Shown here piece after piece: positions 17,608 to 26,700 of a stretch of 64,000 nt of DNA. The notes under the pieces are model-generated. The model was given only the letters and a program-made list of their open reading frames with translations. It was not told the DNA's origin and did no database searches. The translations under genes were made by a program, and so were the position numbers. The stretch is from Burkholderia sp. USMB20 (GTDB taxonomy: Bacteria > Pseudomonadota > Gammaproteobacteria > Burkholderiales > Burkholderiaceae): positions 62,001 through 126,000 of the forward strand of contig NZ_JTAN02000013.1 of the NCBI RefSeq assembly GCF_000949135.2, read 5' to 3'. The number at the start of each line of letters is the position of its first letter. The first letter of the stretch is position 1.

Positions 17608-19026
17608 ATGCAACCAGAAGGGCAATTCCAGCACATCGCGGCGCGCGAGCAGGGTCTGCGCCGCACACTTTCCGCGCGGCAGATGGCGATGATCGCGATC
17701 GGCGGTGCGATCGGCACCGGTCTCTTTCTCGGCAGCGGGTTCGCGATCGGCTTCGCGGGCCCGAGCGTGCTCGTCAGCTACGCGATCGGCGCGTTCATCT
17801 CGCTGCTGCTGATGGGCTGTCTCGCGGAGATGACGGTCGCGCATCCGACCTCCGGGTCGTTCGGCGCATACGCCGAACATTACGTGAGCCCGTGGGCCGG
17901 GTTCCTCGTGCGCTATGCGTACTGGGCGTGCATCGTGCTCGCGGTCGGCACCGAAGTCACCGCGATCGCGCTGTACATGAAGTACTGGTTCCCGGGCGTG
18001 CCGGGCTGGCTGTGGATCGTCGGCTTCTCGGCGCTGCTCGTGTTCGTCAACGCGCGCAGCGTCGACGTGTTCGGCGCGGTCGAATACGGCTTCTCGGTCG
18101 TGAAGATCGCGGCGATCGTCGGCTTCATCGTGCTCGGCGCGTACGTCGTGTTCGGCAATCCGGCACTGGTCGGCGACGGTGCGGCCCGCGCGGGCTTCCA
18201 CCATTACACCGGGCACGGCGGCTTCTTCCCGAAGGGCATGTGGGGGATGTGGGTCGCGGTGATCGTGTCGATCTTCAGCTACCTGAGCATCGAGATGATC
18301 GCGGTCGCGGCGGGCGAGGCGGAAGATCCCGAGCGCGCGGTGACGCGCGCGTTCCGCTCGACGATCGTGCGGCTCGTGCTGTTCTACCTCGTCACGCTCG
18401 CGCTGATGCTCGCGATCGTGCCGTGGACGGCGGCGGGGCGCGACGAGAGCCCGTTCGTGAAGGTGATGGAGGCGATCCACCTGCCGGGCGCGGCCGGGCT
18501 GATCAACTTCGTCGTGCTGATCGCCGCGCTGTCCGCGATGAACAGCCAGCTCTACATCACGACGCGGATGATGTTCAGCCTGTCGCGCGCGGGTTATGCG
18601 CCGAAGGCGCTCGGCGAGGTCGACGCGCGCGGCGTGCCGTTCGGCGCGCTGCTGCTGTCGACGCTCGGCATCGCGCTCGCGACGGTCCTGAGCGTGCTGT
18701 ACCCGGACGCGTCGTTCACGATCATGATGGCGGTGTCGATGTTCGGCGCGTTGTTCACGTGGATGATGATCTTCGTCACGCATTACTGCTTCCGGCGGCG
18801 TCGCGCGGCGCTCGGCCTGCCGGCGCCCGCGTTCCGGATGCGCGGCTTTCCGCTGCTGACGCTGCTCGGCGCGGCGCTGATGCTCGCGGTGATGGTGACG
18901 ACCTACTTCACGGCGGAATTCCACATGACGCTGATCTTCGGCATTCCGTTCCTGGTCGCGCTGTCCGTCGTGTACGCGGTGTGGTACCGGCGCGCGCAGC
19001 CGGTGCTGCAGCCGGAAGCGAAGTAA
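17608..19026 (+). CDS. Amino acid permease, APC superfamily (AAT family)
   Basis: A 472-residue inner-membrane transporter with about twelve hydrophobic helices. The opening RQMAMIAIGGAIGTGLFLGSG is the TM1 signature of the APC fold, followed by GCLAEMTVAHPTSGSFGAYAE (TM3 region). It should import an amino acid by proton symport; the family includes AnsP, ProY, GabP and PheP, and the substrate cannot be fixed here. An ORF-extending start at 17518 lacks a ribosome site and family match, so 17608 is chosen. It lies 93 bases after the porin. Confidence 0.9.
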   Translation: MQPEGQFQHIAAREQGLRRTLSARQMAMIAIGGAIGTGLFLGSGFAIGFAGPSVLVSYAIGAFISLLLMGCLAEMTVAHPTSGSFGAYAEHYVSPWAGFLVRYAYWACIVLAVGTEVTAIALYMKYWFPGVPGWLWIVGFSALLVFVNARSVDVFGAVEYGFSVVKIAAIVGFIVLGAYVVFGNPALVGDGAARAGFHHYTGHGGFFPKGMWGMWVAVIVSIFSYLSIEMIAVAAGEAEDPERAVTRAFRSTIVRLVLFYLVTLALMLAIVPWTAAGRDESPFVKVMEAIHLPGAAGLINFVVLIAALSAMNSQLYITTRMMFSLSRAGYAPKALGEVDARGVPFGALLLSTLGIALATVLSVLYPDASFTIMMAVSMFGALFTWMMIFVTHYCFRRRRAALGLPAPAFRMRGFPLLTLLGAALMLAVMVTTYFTAEFHMTLIFGIPFLVALSVVYAVWYRRAQPVLQPEAK

Positions 19027-19062
19027 CGGGGCAGTGCCGGCGCGAAATGCCGGCGCGCCGGC

Positions 19063-19965
19063 TCAGCCCGCGAGCGCGGGCAGCGCGTCGATCGATGCGC
19101 GCACGTAGTCGGCGAAGCGCAGTGCGACCGGTTCGGCGGCGCCGCTGCGCTTCAGTTCGAGCGTGCGCGATTCGAGCGACGCATCCTTCAGCGGCCGGAA
19201 CGCGAGCCGGTCGCTCTTCACCTGCTGCAGCACGCGCGGCACCAGCGCGATGCCCATCCCGAACTCGATCATCGACAGGATCGTCTGCCACAGCCGCGCC
19301 TCGTGACGGATCAGCGGGCTGAATCCCGCGTTCACGCATTGCGCGATGATCAGGTCGTGATAGTGCGGCGCCGCGTCGCGCGGAAACAGAATGAACGGTT
19401 CCTCGGCCAGCGTGGCGAGCGCGACCTGACGGCGCCGCGCGAGCGGATGCGCGGCCGGCAGGCAGCAGACGAACGGTTCCGCGTAGACGGGCGCCGATTC
19501 GACCTCGGGCGGGCAGTGGCCCCAGTGCGCGTAGCCGAGATCGATCTGGCCACGCTGGATCGCCTGCACCTGCGCCTGCGTGTTCATCTCGCTCAGCACG
19601 ATCTCGACGCCCGGGTAATCGGCCTCGAAGCGCCGCACCGCATCGGGCAGCCCGCGATACAGCATCGAATGGACGAAGCCGATCCGCAGCCGGCCCGCGA
19701 GGCCGGACGCCGAGCGCACCGTGAGCCGCTCGGCCTCGGCCGCCTGCAGCAGCAGCCGGCGCGCTTCGCCGAGCAGCACCGCGCCCGCGTTGGTCAGCGC
19801 GACCGTCTTGTTGGTGCGCGAAAAGAGCTGCACGCCGAGCGCGTCCTCGAACTTGCGGATGTCGAAGCTCAAGGCCGGCTGCGAGATGAACAGGCGCTTC
19901 GCCGCGCGCCCGAAATGCAGTTCCTCGGCGACCGCCACGAAGTAGCGCAACTGCCTCAGTTCCAT
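19063..19965 (-). CDS. LysR family transcriptional regulator
   Basis: A 300-residue LysR regulator with the N-terminal winged helix (MELRQLRYFVAVAEELHFGR, AAKRLFISQPALSF) and a C-terminal periplasmic-binding-type effector domain. GGAG stands seven bases before the ATG at 19965. It is divergent from the acyl-CoA dehydrogenase operon, and a perfect 13-base inverted repeat lies in the shared region, so it most likely activates that operon in response to its substrate and represses itself. The HFGRAA pattern is common in CatM/BenM-like regulators. Confidence 0.93.
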   Translation of the reverse strand: MELRQLRYFVAVAEELHFGRAAKRLFISQPALSFDIRKFEDALGVQLFSRTNKTVALTNAGAVLLGEARRLLLQAAEAERLTVRSASGLAGRLRIGFVHSMLYRGLPDAVRRFEADYPGVEIVLSEMNTQAQVQAIQRGQIDLGYAHWGHCPPEVESAPVYAEPFVCCLPAAHPLARRRQVALATLAEEPFILFPRDAAPHYHDLIIAQCVNAGFSPLIRHEARLWQTILSMIEFGMGIALVPRVLQQVKSDRLAFRPLKDASLESRTLELKRSGAAEPVALRFADYVRASIDALPALAG

Positions 19966-19987
19966 GCTGTCTCCTTCCCGCATCGGC

Positions 19988-20042
19988 ATCGATAAGCGTC
20001 GTCTATCGTACCGGATAAATCCTGTATTGGACGCTTATCGAT
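19988..20042. promoter_or_regulatory. 13-base inverted repeat, probable LysR operator
   Basis: ATCGATAAGCGTC (19988-20000) and GACGCTTATCGAT (20030-20042) are perfect complements with a 29-base spacer. TTGGAC (20027-20032) and TACGCT (20051-20056), 18 apart, could be the plus-strand promoter, with the right arm lying over its spacer. The layout fits two LysR dimers spanning the divergent region. Confidence 0.6.
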
Positions 20043-20138
20043 CGCGCGCCTACGCTCTGCTGAACGCCGGGCACCAGCCGGCCGCGCCGCCGCCGCGCGG
20101 GCGCCGGCCGGTAGCCGGGCCATCCTGGAGACGCATGC

Positions 20139-21893
20139 ATGAACGACATCGCTCGCACGCCGGACACCGGCGCGGCCAACAACATCCCCGATAGCCGGGG
20201 CATCAATTTCTTCACGGCCGATCCCGATCTCGGCGCGTTGCTGAAACTGCATCTCGGTGACGCGCGCTACGCGGAACTCGAACCGCAGCTGCACGCGCTC
20301 GGCGCGCGCGTGTCGGGCGAGCTCGACGCATGGGCGTCGCGCGCGGACAAGCATCCGCCCGTGCTCGAACACCGCAACCGGCGCGGCGAAGCCGTGCAGC
20401 GGATCGACAAGGATCCCGCGTACGTCGCGCTCGAACGCGTCGCGTATGCGGAACTCGGGCTCGCGTCGCTGAGCCACCAGCCCGAGGCGGTCGCGCCGCT
20501 CGTCAAGTACGCGCTGACGTTCCTGTTCGTGCAGGCCGAATTCGGGCTGTGCTGCCCGGTCAGCATGACCGATTCGCTGACGCGCACGCTGCGCCGCTTC
20601 GGCGACCCGGCACTCGTCGAGCGCTATCTGCCGATGCTCGCATCGCGTGATTTCGACACGCTGTTCCAGGGCGCGATGTTCATGACCGAACAGGCGGCCG
20701 GCTCCGACGTCGGCCGCATCGCGACGCGCGCGGTGCGCGAAGCCGACGCGCAGGGCGAGGCGGTGTGGCGCCTCTTCGGCGACAAGTGGTTCTGCTCGAA
20801 CGCGGACGCCGACCTGGCGATGGTGCTCGCGCGGCCCGACGGCGCGCCGGACGGCATCAAGGGGCTCGCATTGTTCCTGCTGCCGAAGACGCTGCCGGAC
20901 GGCACGCGCAACCGCTACCGGATCGTGCGGCTGAAGGACAAGCTCGGCAGCCGTTCGATGGCGAGCGGCGAGATCGCGCTCGAAGGCGCGCAGGCATACC
21001 TGATCGGCGAGATCGGCCGCGGCTTTCACCAGATGGCCGACATGATCAACATGTCGCGGCTGTCGAACGGCGTGCGCGCGGCGGGCCTGATGCGGCGTGC
21101 GCTGAACGAGTCGCTGCACGTGGCCGCCCACCGCGCCGCATTCGGCCGCAAGCTGATCGAGATGCCGCTGATGCAGCGCCAGCTGATGAAGATGCTGCTG
21201 CCCGCCGAGGCCGCGCGCGCGATGTTCATGCAGATCGCGCTGCTGCTGCCGCAGGCGGATGCGGGCGACGAGCAGGCCGCGCGCTGCGTGCGCATCCTGA
21301 CGCCGCTGATCAAGTTCCGCGCGTGCCGCGACGCACGCCGTGTGACGGGCGACGCGATGGAGGTGCGCGGCGGCACCGGCTACATCGAGGAATGGAGCGA
21401 TGCGCGCCTCGTGCGCGATGCGCATCTCGGCTCGATCTGGGAAGGCACCAGCAACATCGTCGCGCTCGACGTCGCGCGCGCCGCGCAGCGCGAGCAGGCG
21501 CTCGATGCGCTGCGCACGTTCCTCGGCGACCGGCTCGGCGCGGCGCCGCTGCCCGACGCGAGCCGCGCGGCACTGCGGCGCATTCTCGCGCGTGCGTGCG
21601 ATGCGCTCGCCCGGGTCGCGGCGGAAGGCGACGACGCGCATGTGCGGCAGGCCGCGTCGGCACTGTACTACGCGAGCGCGGCCGTGCTGATGGCATGCGA
21701 GGGCGCGCGGCTCGCGCCCGATTACCGGCGCCTCGCGCTCGCGCACCTGATCGTGCGTCACAAGCTGTTGCCGGTCGATCCGCTCGCGCCGGCGTCGCGC
21801 GACGACGAGGCAGCGGCGTTCGATGCGTTGCTGCGCGGCACGCCGGTAGCGCTCGACATGGCGCTCGACCTGCTGCCGGAGGTCGAACGATGA
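20139..21893 (+). CDS. Acyl-CoA dehydrogenase family protein
   Basis: An FAD enzyme that would introduce a 2,3 double bond into an acyl-CoA. The 584-residue length is longer than the 380-residue short-chain type and fits the AidB/long branch with a C-terminal helical extension. It has MTEQAAGSDVG (FAD/substrate strand), FGDKWFCSNADADLAMVLAR, RGGTGYIEE and IWEGTSNIVALDV, where Glu435 is the likely catalytic base. Its stop overlaps the CoA-transferase start (ATGA), so the two are made together. Substrate unknown. Confidence 0.88.
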   Translation: MNDIARTPDTGAANNIPDSRGINFFTADPDLGALLKLHLGDARYAELEPQLHALGARVSGELDAWASRADKHPPVLEHRNRRGEAVQRIDKDPAYVALERVAYAELGLASLSHQPEAVAPLVKYALTFLFVQAEFGLCCPVSMTDSLTRTLRRFGDPALVERYLPMLASRDFDTLFQGAMFMTEQAAGSDVGRIATRAVREADAQGEAVWRLFGDKWFCSNADADLAMVLARPDGAPDGIKGLALFLLPKTLPDGTRNRYRIVRLKDKLGSRSMASGEIALEGAQAYLIGEIGRGFHQMADMINMSRLSNGVRAAGLMRRALNESLHVAAHRAAFGRKLIEMPLMQRQLMKMLLPAEAARAMFMQIALLLPQADAGDEQAARCVRILTPLIKFRACRDARRVTGDAMEVRGGTGYIEEWSDARLVRDAHLGSIWEGTSNIVALDVARAAQREQALDALRTFLGDRLGAAPLPDASRAALRRILARACDALARVAAEGDDAHVRQAASALYYASAAVLMACEGARLAPDYRRLALAHLIVRHKLLPVDPLAPASRDDEAAAFDALLRGTPVALDMALDLLPEVER

Positions 21894-23110
21894 GCACGAC
21901 GAAAGCGACGGAAGCGACCCGCGGCGCACTGGACGGCCTGAAGGTCGTCGACCTGAGCCGCGTGCTCGGCGGCCCGTACTGCACGCAGGCGCTCGCCGAC
22001 CACGGCGCGACGGTGATCAAGATCGAGCCGCCCGACGGCGACGAGACGCGCGGCTGGGGGCCGCCGTTCCTCGGCGACACCGCGTGGTACTTCATGGGCG
22101 TGAACCGCAACAAGGAGGGCGTCGCGCTCGACCTGTCCCGCGACGAAGGGCGCGCGATCCTGTGGCGTTTGCTCGAGAGCGCCGACGTGCTCGTCGAGAA
22201 CTTCAAGCCCGGCACGCTCGCGCGCTGGGGCATGGACTACGCGCGCGACCTGCAGCCGCGTTTCCCGCGCCTGATCCACTGCGCGGTGACGGGCTTCGGC
22301 GAGGACGGCCCGCTCGGCGGGCTGCCCGGCTACGACGCGGTGATCCAGGCGATGGCCGGGCTGATGAGCGTGAACGGCGAGCGTGACGGCGACGCGACGC
22401 GCATCGGGCTGCCGATCGTCGACATGGTCACCGGACTCAACGCGCTCACCGGCATCCTGCTCGCGCTCGCGGAGCGCGAGCAGAGCGGGCAGGGCCAGTC
22501 GATCGACATCGCGCTGTACGACTGCGGCGTGTCGCTGCTGCATCCGCACCTGCCGAACTTCTTCGGCTCGGGGCGCGTGCCCGAGCGCAGCGGCAACGCG
22601 CACCCGAACATCGCGCCGTACGACAGCTATCGGACGGCCACCGTGCCGATCTTCCTCGCGGTCGGCAACGACCGGCAGTTCGCGCGGCTCGTCGCGCATC
22701 TCGGCGCGCCGGCGCTCGCCGGCGATCCGCGCTTCGTCGACAACCGCAGCCGCTGCGCGCACCGGCCCGAACTGAAGGCCGAACTCGAGGCACGGCTCGC
22801 CGCGCATCCGTGCGAGCCGCTCGCGCGCGACCTGATGGCGGCGGGCGTGCCGTGCGGGCCGGTGCGCACGGTCGCCGACGTCGCGCGCGATCCGCATGCG
22901 CTGCATCGCGAGTTGTTCGTCGAGATCGGCGCGTATCGCGGCACCGCATCGCCGGTGAAGCTGTCGCGCACGCCGGCGACCTATCGTTCGCCGCCGCCCG
23001 CGCTCGGCCGCGACACGCGCGCGGTGCTCGACCGCCTCGGCGTCGATCCCGCGCTCCAGCAGCAGCTGCTCGACGCGGGCGTGCTGAAGGTCGCGCCCGA
23101 CCCGGCGTGA
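21890..23110 (+). CDS. Family III (CaiB/BaiF) acyl-CoA transferase
   Basis: Transfers CoA between an acyl-CoA and a free carboxylic acid. The 406-residue protein has the family start LKVVDLSRVLGGPYCTQALAD, the ATVIKIEPPDGDETRGWGPP segment, KEGVALDLSRDEGR, and the LPGYDAVIQAMAGLMS strand after GEDGPLG. The ATG overlaps the previous stop by four bases. Together with the dehydrogenase and the downstream symporter it would activate and oxidise an imported carboxylic acid, but which one is not evident. Confidence 0.93.
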   Translation: MSTTKATEATRGALDGLKVVDLSRVLGGPYCTQALADHGATVIKIEPPDGDETRGWGPPFLGDTAWYFMGVNRNKEGVALDLSRDEGRAILWRLLESADVLVENFKPGTLARWGMDYARDLQPRFPRLIHCAVTGFGEDGPLGGLPGYDAVIQAMAGLMSVNGERDGDATRIGLPIVDMVTGLNALTGILLALAEREQSGQGQSIDIALYDCGVSLLHPHLPNFFGSGRVPERSGNAHPNIAPYDSYRTATVPIFLAVGNDRQFARLVAHLGAPALAGDPRFVDNRSRCAHRPELKAELEARLAAHPCEPLARDLMAAGVPCGPVRTVADVARDPHALHRELFVEIGAYRGTASPVKLSRTPATYRSPPPALGRDTRAVLDRLGVDPALQQQLLDAGVLKVAPDPA

Positions 23111-23300
23111 CCGGACGAGTGGCCCTGCAGGCGAGTGACCTGGACCGACAGATCGCGACGTAAAGCGACGTTGGGCAGCGTAAAGCTGCCCCGCGTCGAG
23201 CAATCGCTCGTAACGCAACTCCGCCAGCCGGCGGCGCAAGGCCGGCCATCCGGCAACGCGCGCGACAGTCGCGCCGCCGATCACAAACATGGAGACATCG

Positions 23301-24713
23301 ATGAGCCGTCCGCAATCCCCGTCCGCCGCGCAGCCGCGGCCCGGCCGTGCCGCCCTCGCGGCGTTCGTCGGCACCACGATCGAGTGGTACGACTTCTACA
23401 TCTACGGCACCGCCGCCGCGCTCGTGTTCGGCAAGGTGTTCTTTTCGAGCACGATGAATCCCGGCGTCGCGACGCTGCTCGCGTTCGTCACGTTCTGGGC
23501 GGGCTTCGCCGCGCGGCCGCTCGGCGGCATCGTGTTCGGGCATCTCGGCGATCGCGTCGGCCGCAAGACCGCGCTCGTGATCACGCTGGTGATGATGGGG
23601 CTTGCGACGACCGGCATCGGCCTGTTGCCCGGCTATGCGTCGATCGGCGTGTGGGCGCCCGCGGGCCTCGTCGTGCTGCGCGTGCTGCAGGGCATCGCGG
23701 TCGGCGGCGAGTGGGGCGGCGCGGTGCTGATCGCGAGCGAGAACGCGCCGAAGCATCGCAGCATCCTGTACGCGGCGTTCGCGCAGCAGGGTTCGCCCAC
23801 CGGCAACCTGCTCGCCACCGCCGCCTTCTTCGCGCTGAGCGCGCTGCCGACGCCGTCGTTCCTGATGTGGGGCTGGCGCATTCCGTTTTTGCTGTCGGCC
23901 GTGCTCGTGATCATCGGGATGGTGATCCGGCTGCGGCTCGAGGAATCGATCGACATGCAGCGCGTGCTCGCGCGCAAGCGCACGGTGAAGCTGCCGCTGC
24001 GCGACGTCGTGCGCGACCACTGGCCGGTCGTGTTGCTCGCGGCCGGCACGCTGCCGGTGATCAACGTCACGTATTTCCGCAGCACGTTCGCGCTGTCGTG
24101 GGCGACCAAGGAGCTCGGTTATGCGCAGGGCACGTTCCTCGGCATCCTGTCGATCTCGCTCGTCGTGCAGTTCCTGATGCAGCCGGTCGGCGCGTGGTTC
24201 GTGTCGAAGGTCGACATGCGGCGCGCGATGTGCTGGATCCTGATTCCGGAGATCGTGCTGATGCCGGTGATGTTCCATGCGCTCGCGACGCGTTCGTACT
24301 GGGTCGCCGTCGCGGGCATGTGCATCTCGACGATTCCGTCGGCGATGTTCTACGGTGCGGTCGGCGGCGTGCTCGCGCGCGTGTTTCCGGCCAACATCCG
24401 CTATACGGGCCTGTCGCTCGCGTACCAGCTGAGCGCGCTCGTCGTCGGCGGCGGCACGCCGGTGCTCGCGCAGGCGATCCTGAACGCGACCGGCAGCATC
24501 GTCGGCGTCGCGATCGCGTCGGGGCTGTACGCGCTCGTGTCGCTCGCGTGCATGCTCGCGCTGCTGAATCGCACCGGCTACCGCGCGGACGAGCTGTCGA
24601 CGGCCGAGCGCAGCGACGCGGCCGAGTGGGGCGCCGAAAGTGCGAGCGCTGAAAGTCCGGCCGGCGAGACCACGCAGCCAGGCGAGCGCGGCGCGTTGAA
24701 ACCGGCGGGGTGA
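23301..24713 (+). CDS. MFS transporter, metabolite:proton symporter family
   Basis: A twelve-helix major facilitator of 470 residues. The N-terminal TTIEWYDFYIYGTAAALVFG and the loop GDRVGRKTALV are signatures of the metabolite:H+ symporter branch (ShiA, KgtP, ProP, citrate and dicarboxylate carriers). GGAG lies six bases before the ATG at 23301. It is 190 bases after the CoA-transferase, in the same direction, and probably imports the acid that the two enzymes process. The C-terminal tail is hydrophilic. Confidence 0.9.
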   Translation: MSRPQSPSAAQPRPGRAALAAFVGTTIEWYDFYIYGTAAALVFGKVFFSSTMNPGVATLLAFVTFWAGFAARPLGGIVFGHLGDRVGRKTALVITLVMMGLATTGIGLLPGYASIGVWAPAGLVVLRVLQGIAVGGEWGGAVLIASENAPKHRSILYAAFAQQGSPTGNLLATAAFFALSALPTPSFLMWGWRIPFLLSAVLVIIGMVIRLRLEESIDMQRVLARKRTVKLPLRDVVRDHWPVVLLAAGTLPVINVTYFRSTFALSWATKELGYAQGTFLGILSISLVVQFLMQPVGAWFVSKVDMRRAMCWILIPEIVLMPVMFHALATRSYWVAVAGMCISTIPSAMFYGAVGGVLARVFPANIRYTGLSLAYQLSALVVGGGTPVLAQAILNATGSIVGVAIASGLYALVSLACMLALLNRTGYRADELSTAERSDAAEWGAESASAESPAGETTQPGERGALKPAG

Positions 24714-24751
24714 GACGGGGAGGCCGGCGTGATTCGGCACGCTGGCGATTC

Positions 24752-24791
24752 GGTAACGCGGTAACGCGGTGAGGCGGTGAGGCGGTGAGGC
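24752..24791. repeat. Octanucleotide tandem repeat (GGTAACGC x2, GGTGAGGC x3)
   Basis: Five directly joined 8-base units of pattern GGTRASGC lie in the gap between the convergent transporter and yggX genes. Just after, a 16-base unit ending CGGCGACATCGCGC occurs twice (24805-24820 and 24821-24836). They do not lie in a gene. Confidence 0.85.
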
Positions 24792-24879
24792 GATAATTCG
24801 CCGCTTCGGCGACATCGCGCTCCGGCGACATCGCGCGCCGCATGGCCTCGACTCGCGCCAAATCACGCGTCCCAAAAGC

Positions 24880-24910
24880 AAACGGCACCGTGCGATCCAC
24901 GGTGCCGTTT
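24880..24910 (-). terminator. Terminator downstream of yggX
   Basis: A 13-base perfect stem (24880-24892 with 24898-24910, AAACGGCACCGTG) and 5-base loop. On the minus strand it is followed by GCTTTTGG. It ends the argA/yggX side; the inverse could slow plus-strand transcripts. Confidence 0.8.
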
Positions 24911-24972
24911 GCCTGGCGGTTGCTTCACTTCGCGACGAGGCCGGCACGGCCGGCCATCGCGATGCGCGGTGC

Positions 24973-25248
24973 TTAGCCTTCCGTCGGCGGCACGTAGCCG
25001 GACGCCTGGTCGGCGCCGTCGCCGAAGAAATACTTCTCGGTCTGCTTCATCAGGTACTGGCGCGCGCGCGGGTCGGCCATGTTCAGGCGGTTCTCGTTGA
25101 TCAGCATCGTCTGCTGCTTGAGCCAGCCTTGCCACGCTTCCTTCGACACGCTTTCGTAGATGCGCTTGCCGAGTTCGCCCGGCAGCGGCGGGAAATCGAG
25201 ACCCTCGGCTTCCTTGCCGAGTTTCGCGCATTGGATCATTCGAGCCAT
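24973..25248 (-). CDS. yggX: Fe(2+)-trafficking / oxidative damage protection protein
   Basis: YggX is a small cytoplasmic protein thought to carry Fe(II) and protect Fe-S clusters from oxidation. The 91-residue product is the normal length and has the start [20 protein letters not shown] with the conserved Cys7, then [20 protein letters not shown] and [17 protein letters not shown] precedes the ATG. It lies 49 bases downstream of argA on the same strand. Confidence 0.96.
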
Positions 25249-25297
25249 CGTGTACTTCTCCTGTAATCGGTCTGGGGGAGGGCAGTCGTGCCTGTGC

Positions 25298-26677
25298 TCA
25301 GAGCTGCTTCATCAGCACGAGCGACTTGCGCTGCCAGTTATAGAGTTTGCGGCGGTCTTCCGGCAGGTCGTCGACGCTGACCTTGACGAAGCCGCGCTTG
25401 AGGAACCAGTGCTCGGTGCGCGTCGTGAGCACGAAGATGTGCGTGAGGCCGCGCGCGCGGGCGCGCTGCTCGATGCGCTTGAGCAGGCGTTCGCCGTCGC
25501 CCGAGCCCTGCGCTTCCGGCGCGACCGTCAGGCACGCCATCTCGCCGATCTTTTCCTGCTGGTACGGATACAGCGCCGCGCAGCCGAACAGCACGCCATC
25601 GTGCTCGATCACCGAGAAGTGGTCGATGTCGCGTTCGATCTGGTGGCGGCCGCGCCGCACCAGCGTGCCGTCCGACTCGAGCGGCTCGATCAGCGACAGG
25701 ATGCCGCCGACGTCGTCCGGCGTCGCTTCGCGCAGGCTCTCGAGGTTCTCGTACGAGATCATCGTGCCGACGCCGTCGTGCAGGAACAGTTCGAGCAGCA
25801 TGCTGCCGTCGAGCGACTGCGGAATCAGGTGGGCCCGGGTCACGCCGCCGCGGCACGCGCGGATCGAGTGCTTCAGGAAGAACGCGTCGTCGCCCTGGAT
25901 GTTGCCCGAATCGAGCAGTTCGGCGGCCGCGTCGAGCGACATTTCGCGGATCAGCCCGCCTTCGTCGTCGACGATGCCGGGCGCTTCGGTCAGGAAGATG
26001 ATCTTGTCGGCGCGCAGCGCGATCGCGGCGGCCGATGCGACGTCTTCCATCGACAGGTTGAACGCCTCGCCGGTCGGCGAGAAGCCGAGCGGCGACAGCA
26101 GCACGAGCTTGCGGCTCGCGAGCGAATGACGGATCGATTCGGCGTCGATCTTGCGCACGATGCCCGTGTGCGCGAAATCGACCCCGTCGAGAATCCCCAC
26201 CGGCCGGGCGGTCACGAAGTTGCCGGACACGACGCTGATGTGCGCGTGCGCCATCGGCGAGTTCGGCAGACCCTGGCTGATCGCGGCCTCGATGTCGAGA
26301 CGCACTTCGCCGGCCGCTTCCTTCGCGGATTCGAGCGCGCGCGCATCGGTGATGCGCAGCCCGTGCGAAAACTCGGATTCGACACCATGCAGGCTCAGCT
26401 GCTCCTCGACCTGCGGCCGCGAGCCGTGCACCAGCACGATCTGGATGCCCATCGCCTGGAGGAGCGCGATGTCGGACACGAGCGCGTTCAGCAGGCCCTG
26501 CTGCACCACCTCGCCGCCGAACCCCACGACGAACGTGCTGTTGCGGAACTTGTGGATATAGGGCGCGACGGAACGCATCCAGTCGACGAACTGCGCGTGG
26601 CTGGCGGCCGAATCGTCGGCGGCCGGCGGCGTCGCGGCGCCGGTCTGGGCGGGAGGGAGGTCGGTTTGGGAATTCAT
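25298..26677 (-). CDS. argA: Amino-acid N-acetyltransferase (N-acetylglutamate synthase)
   Basis: ArgA acetylates glutamate with acetyl-CoA in the first step of arginine synthesis. The 459-residue protein has the classic two-domain form: an amino-acid-kinase-like domain (about 30-290, with [18 protein letters not shown] and [14 protein letters not shown]) that binds arginine as feedback inhibitor, and a C-terminal GNAT acetyltransferase domain with [18 protein letters not shown]. There is no clear ribosome site; a TATAAT on the minus strand ends eight bases before the ATG, so the mRNA may be leaderless. Confidence 0.95.
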
Positions 26678-26692
26678 GGGCGGGATTATAAT
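26664..26692. promoter_or_regulatory. Symmetric -10 element shared by argA and hrpA
   Basis: ATTATAAT (26685-26692) reads TATAAT on both strands. On the plus strand TTTGGG (26665-26670) is a -35 candidate 16 bases upstream; the minus-strand -35 is weak. The hrpA ATG begins nine bases, and the argA ATG eight bases, past the end of the respective -10. Transcripts starting at the usual distance would begin at or next to both start codons. Confidence 0.5.
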
Positions 26693-26700
26693 GCGCCCCC

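Noticed and set aside
23170-23188. GGGCAGC-GTAAA-GCTGCCC hairpin before the symporter gene as a terminator
   Set aside because: There is no T tract on either side, so it is not called as a terminator.
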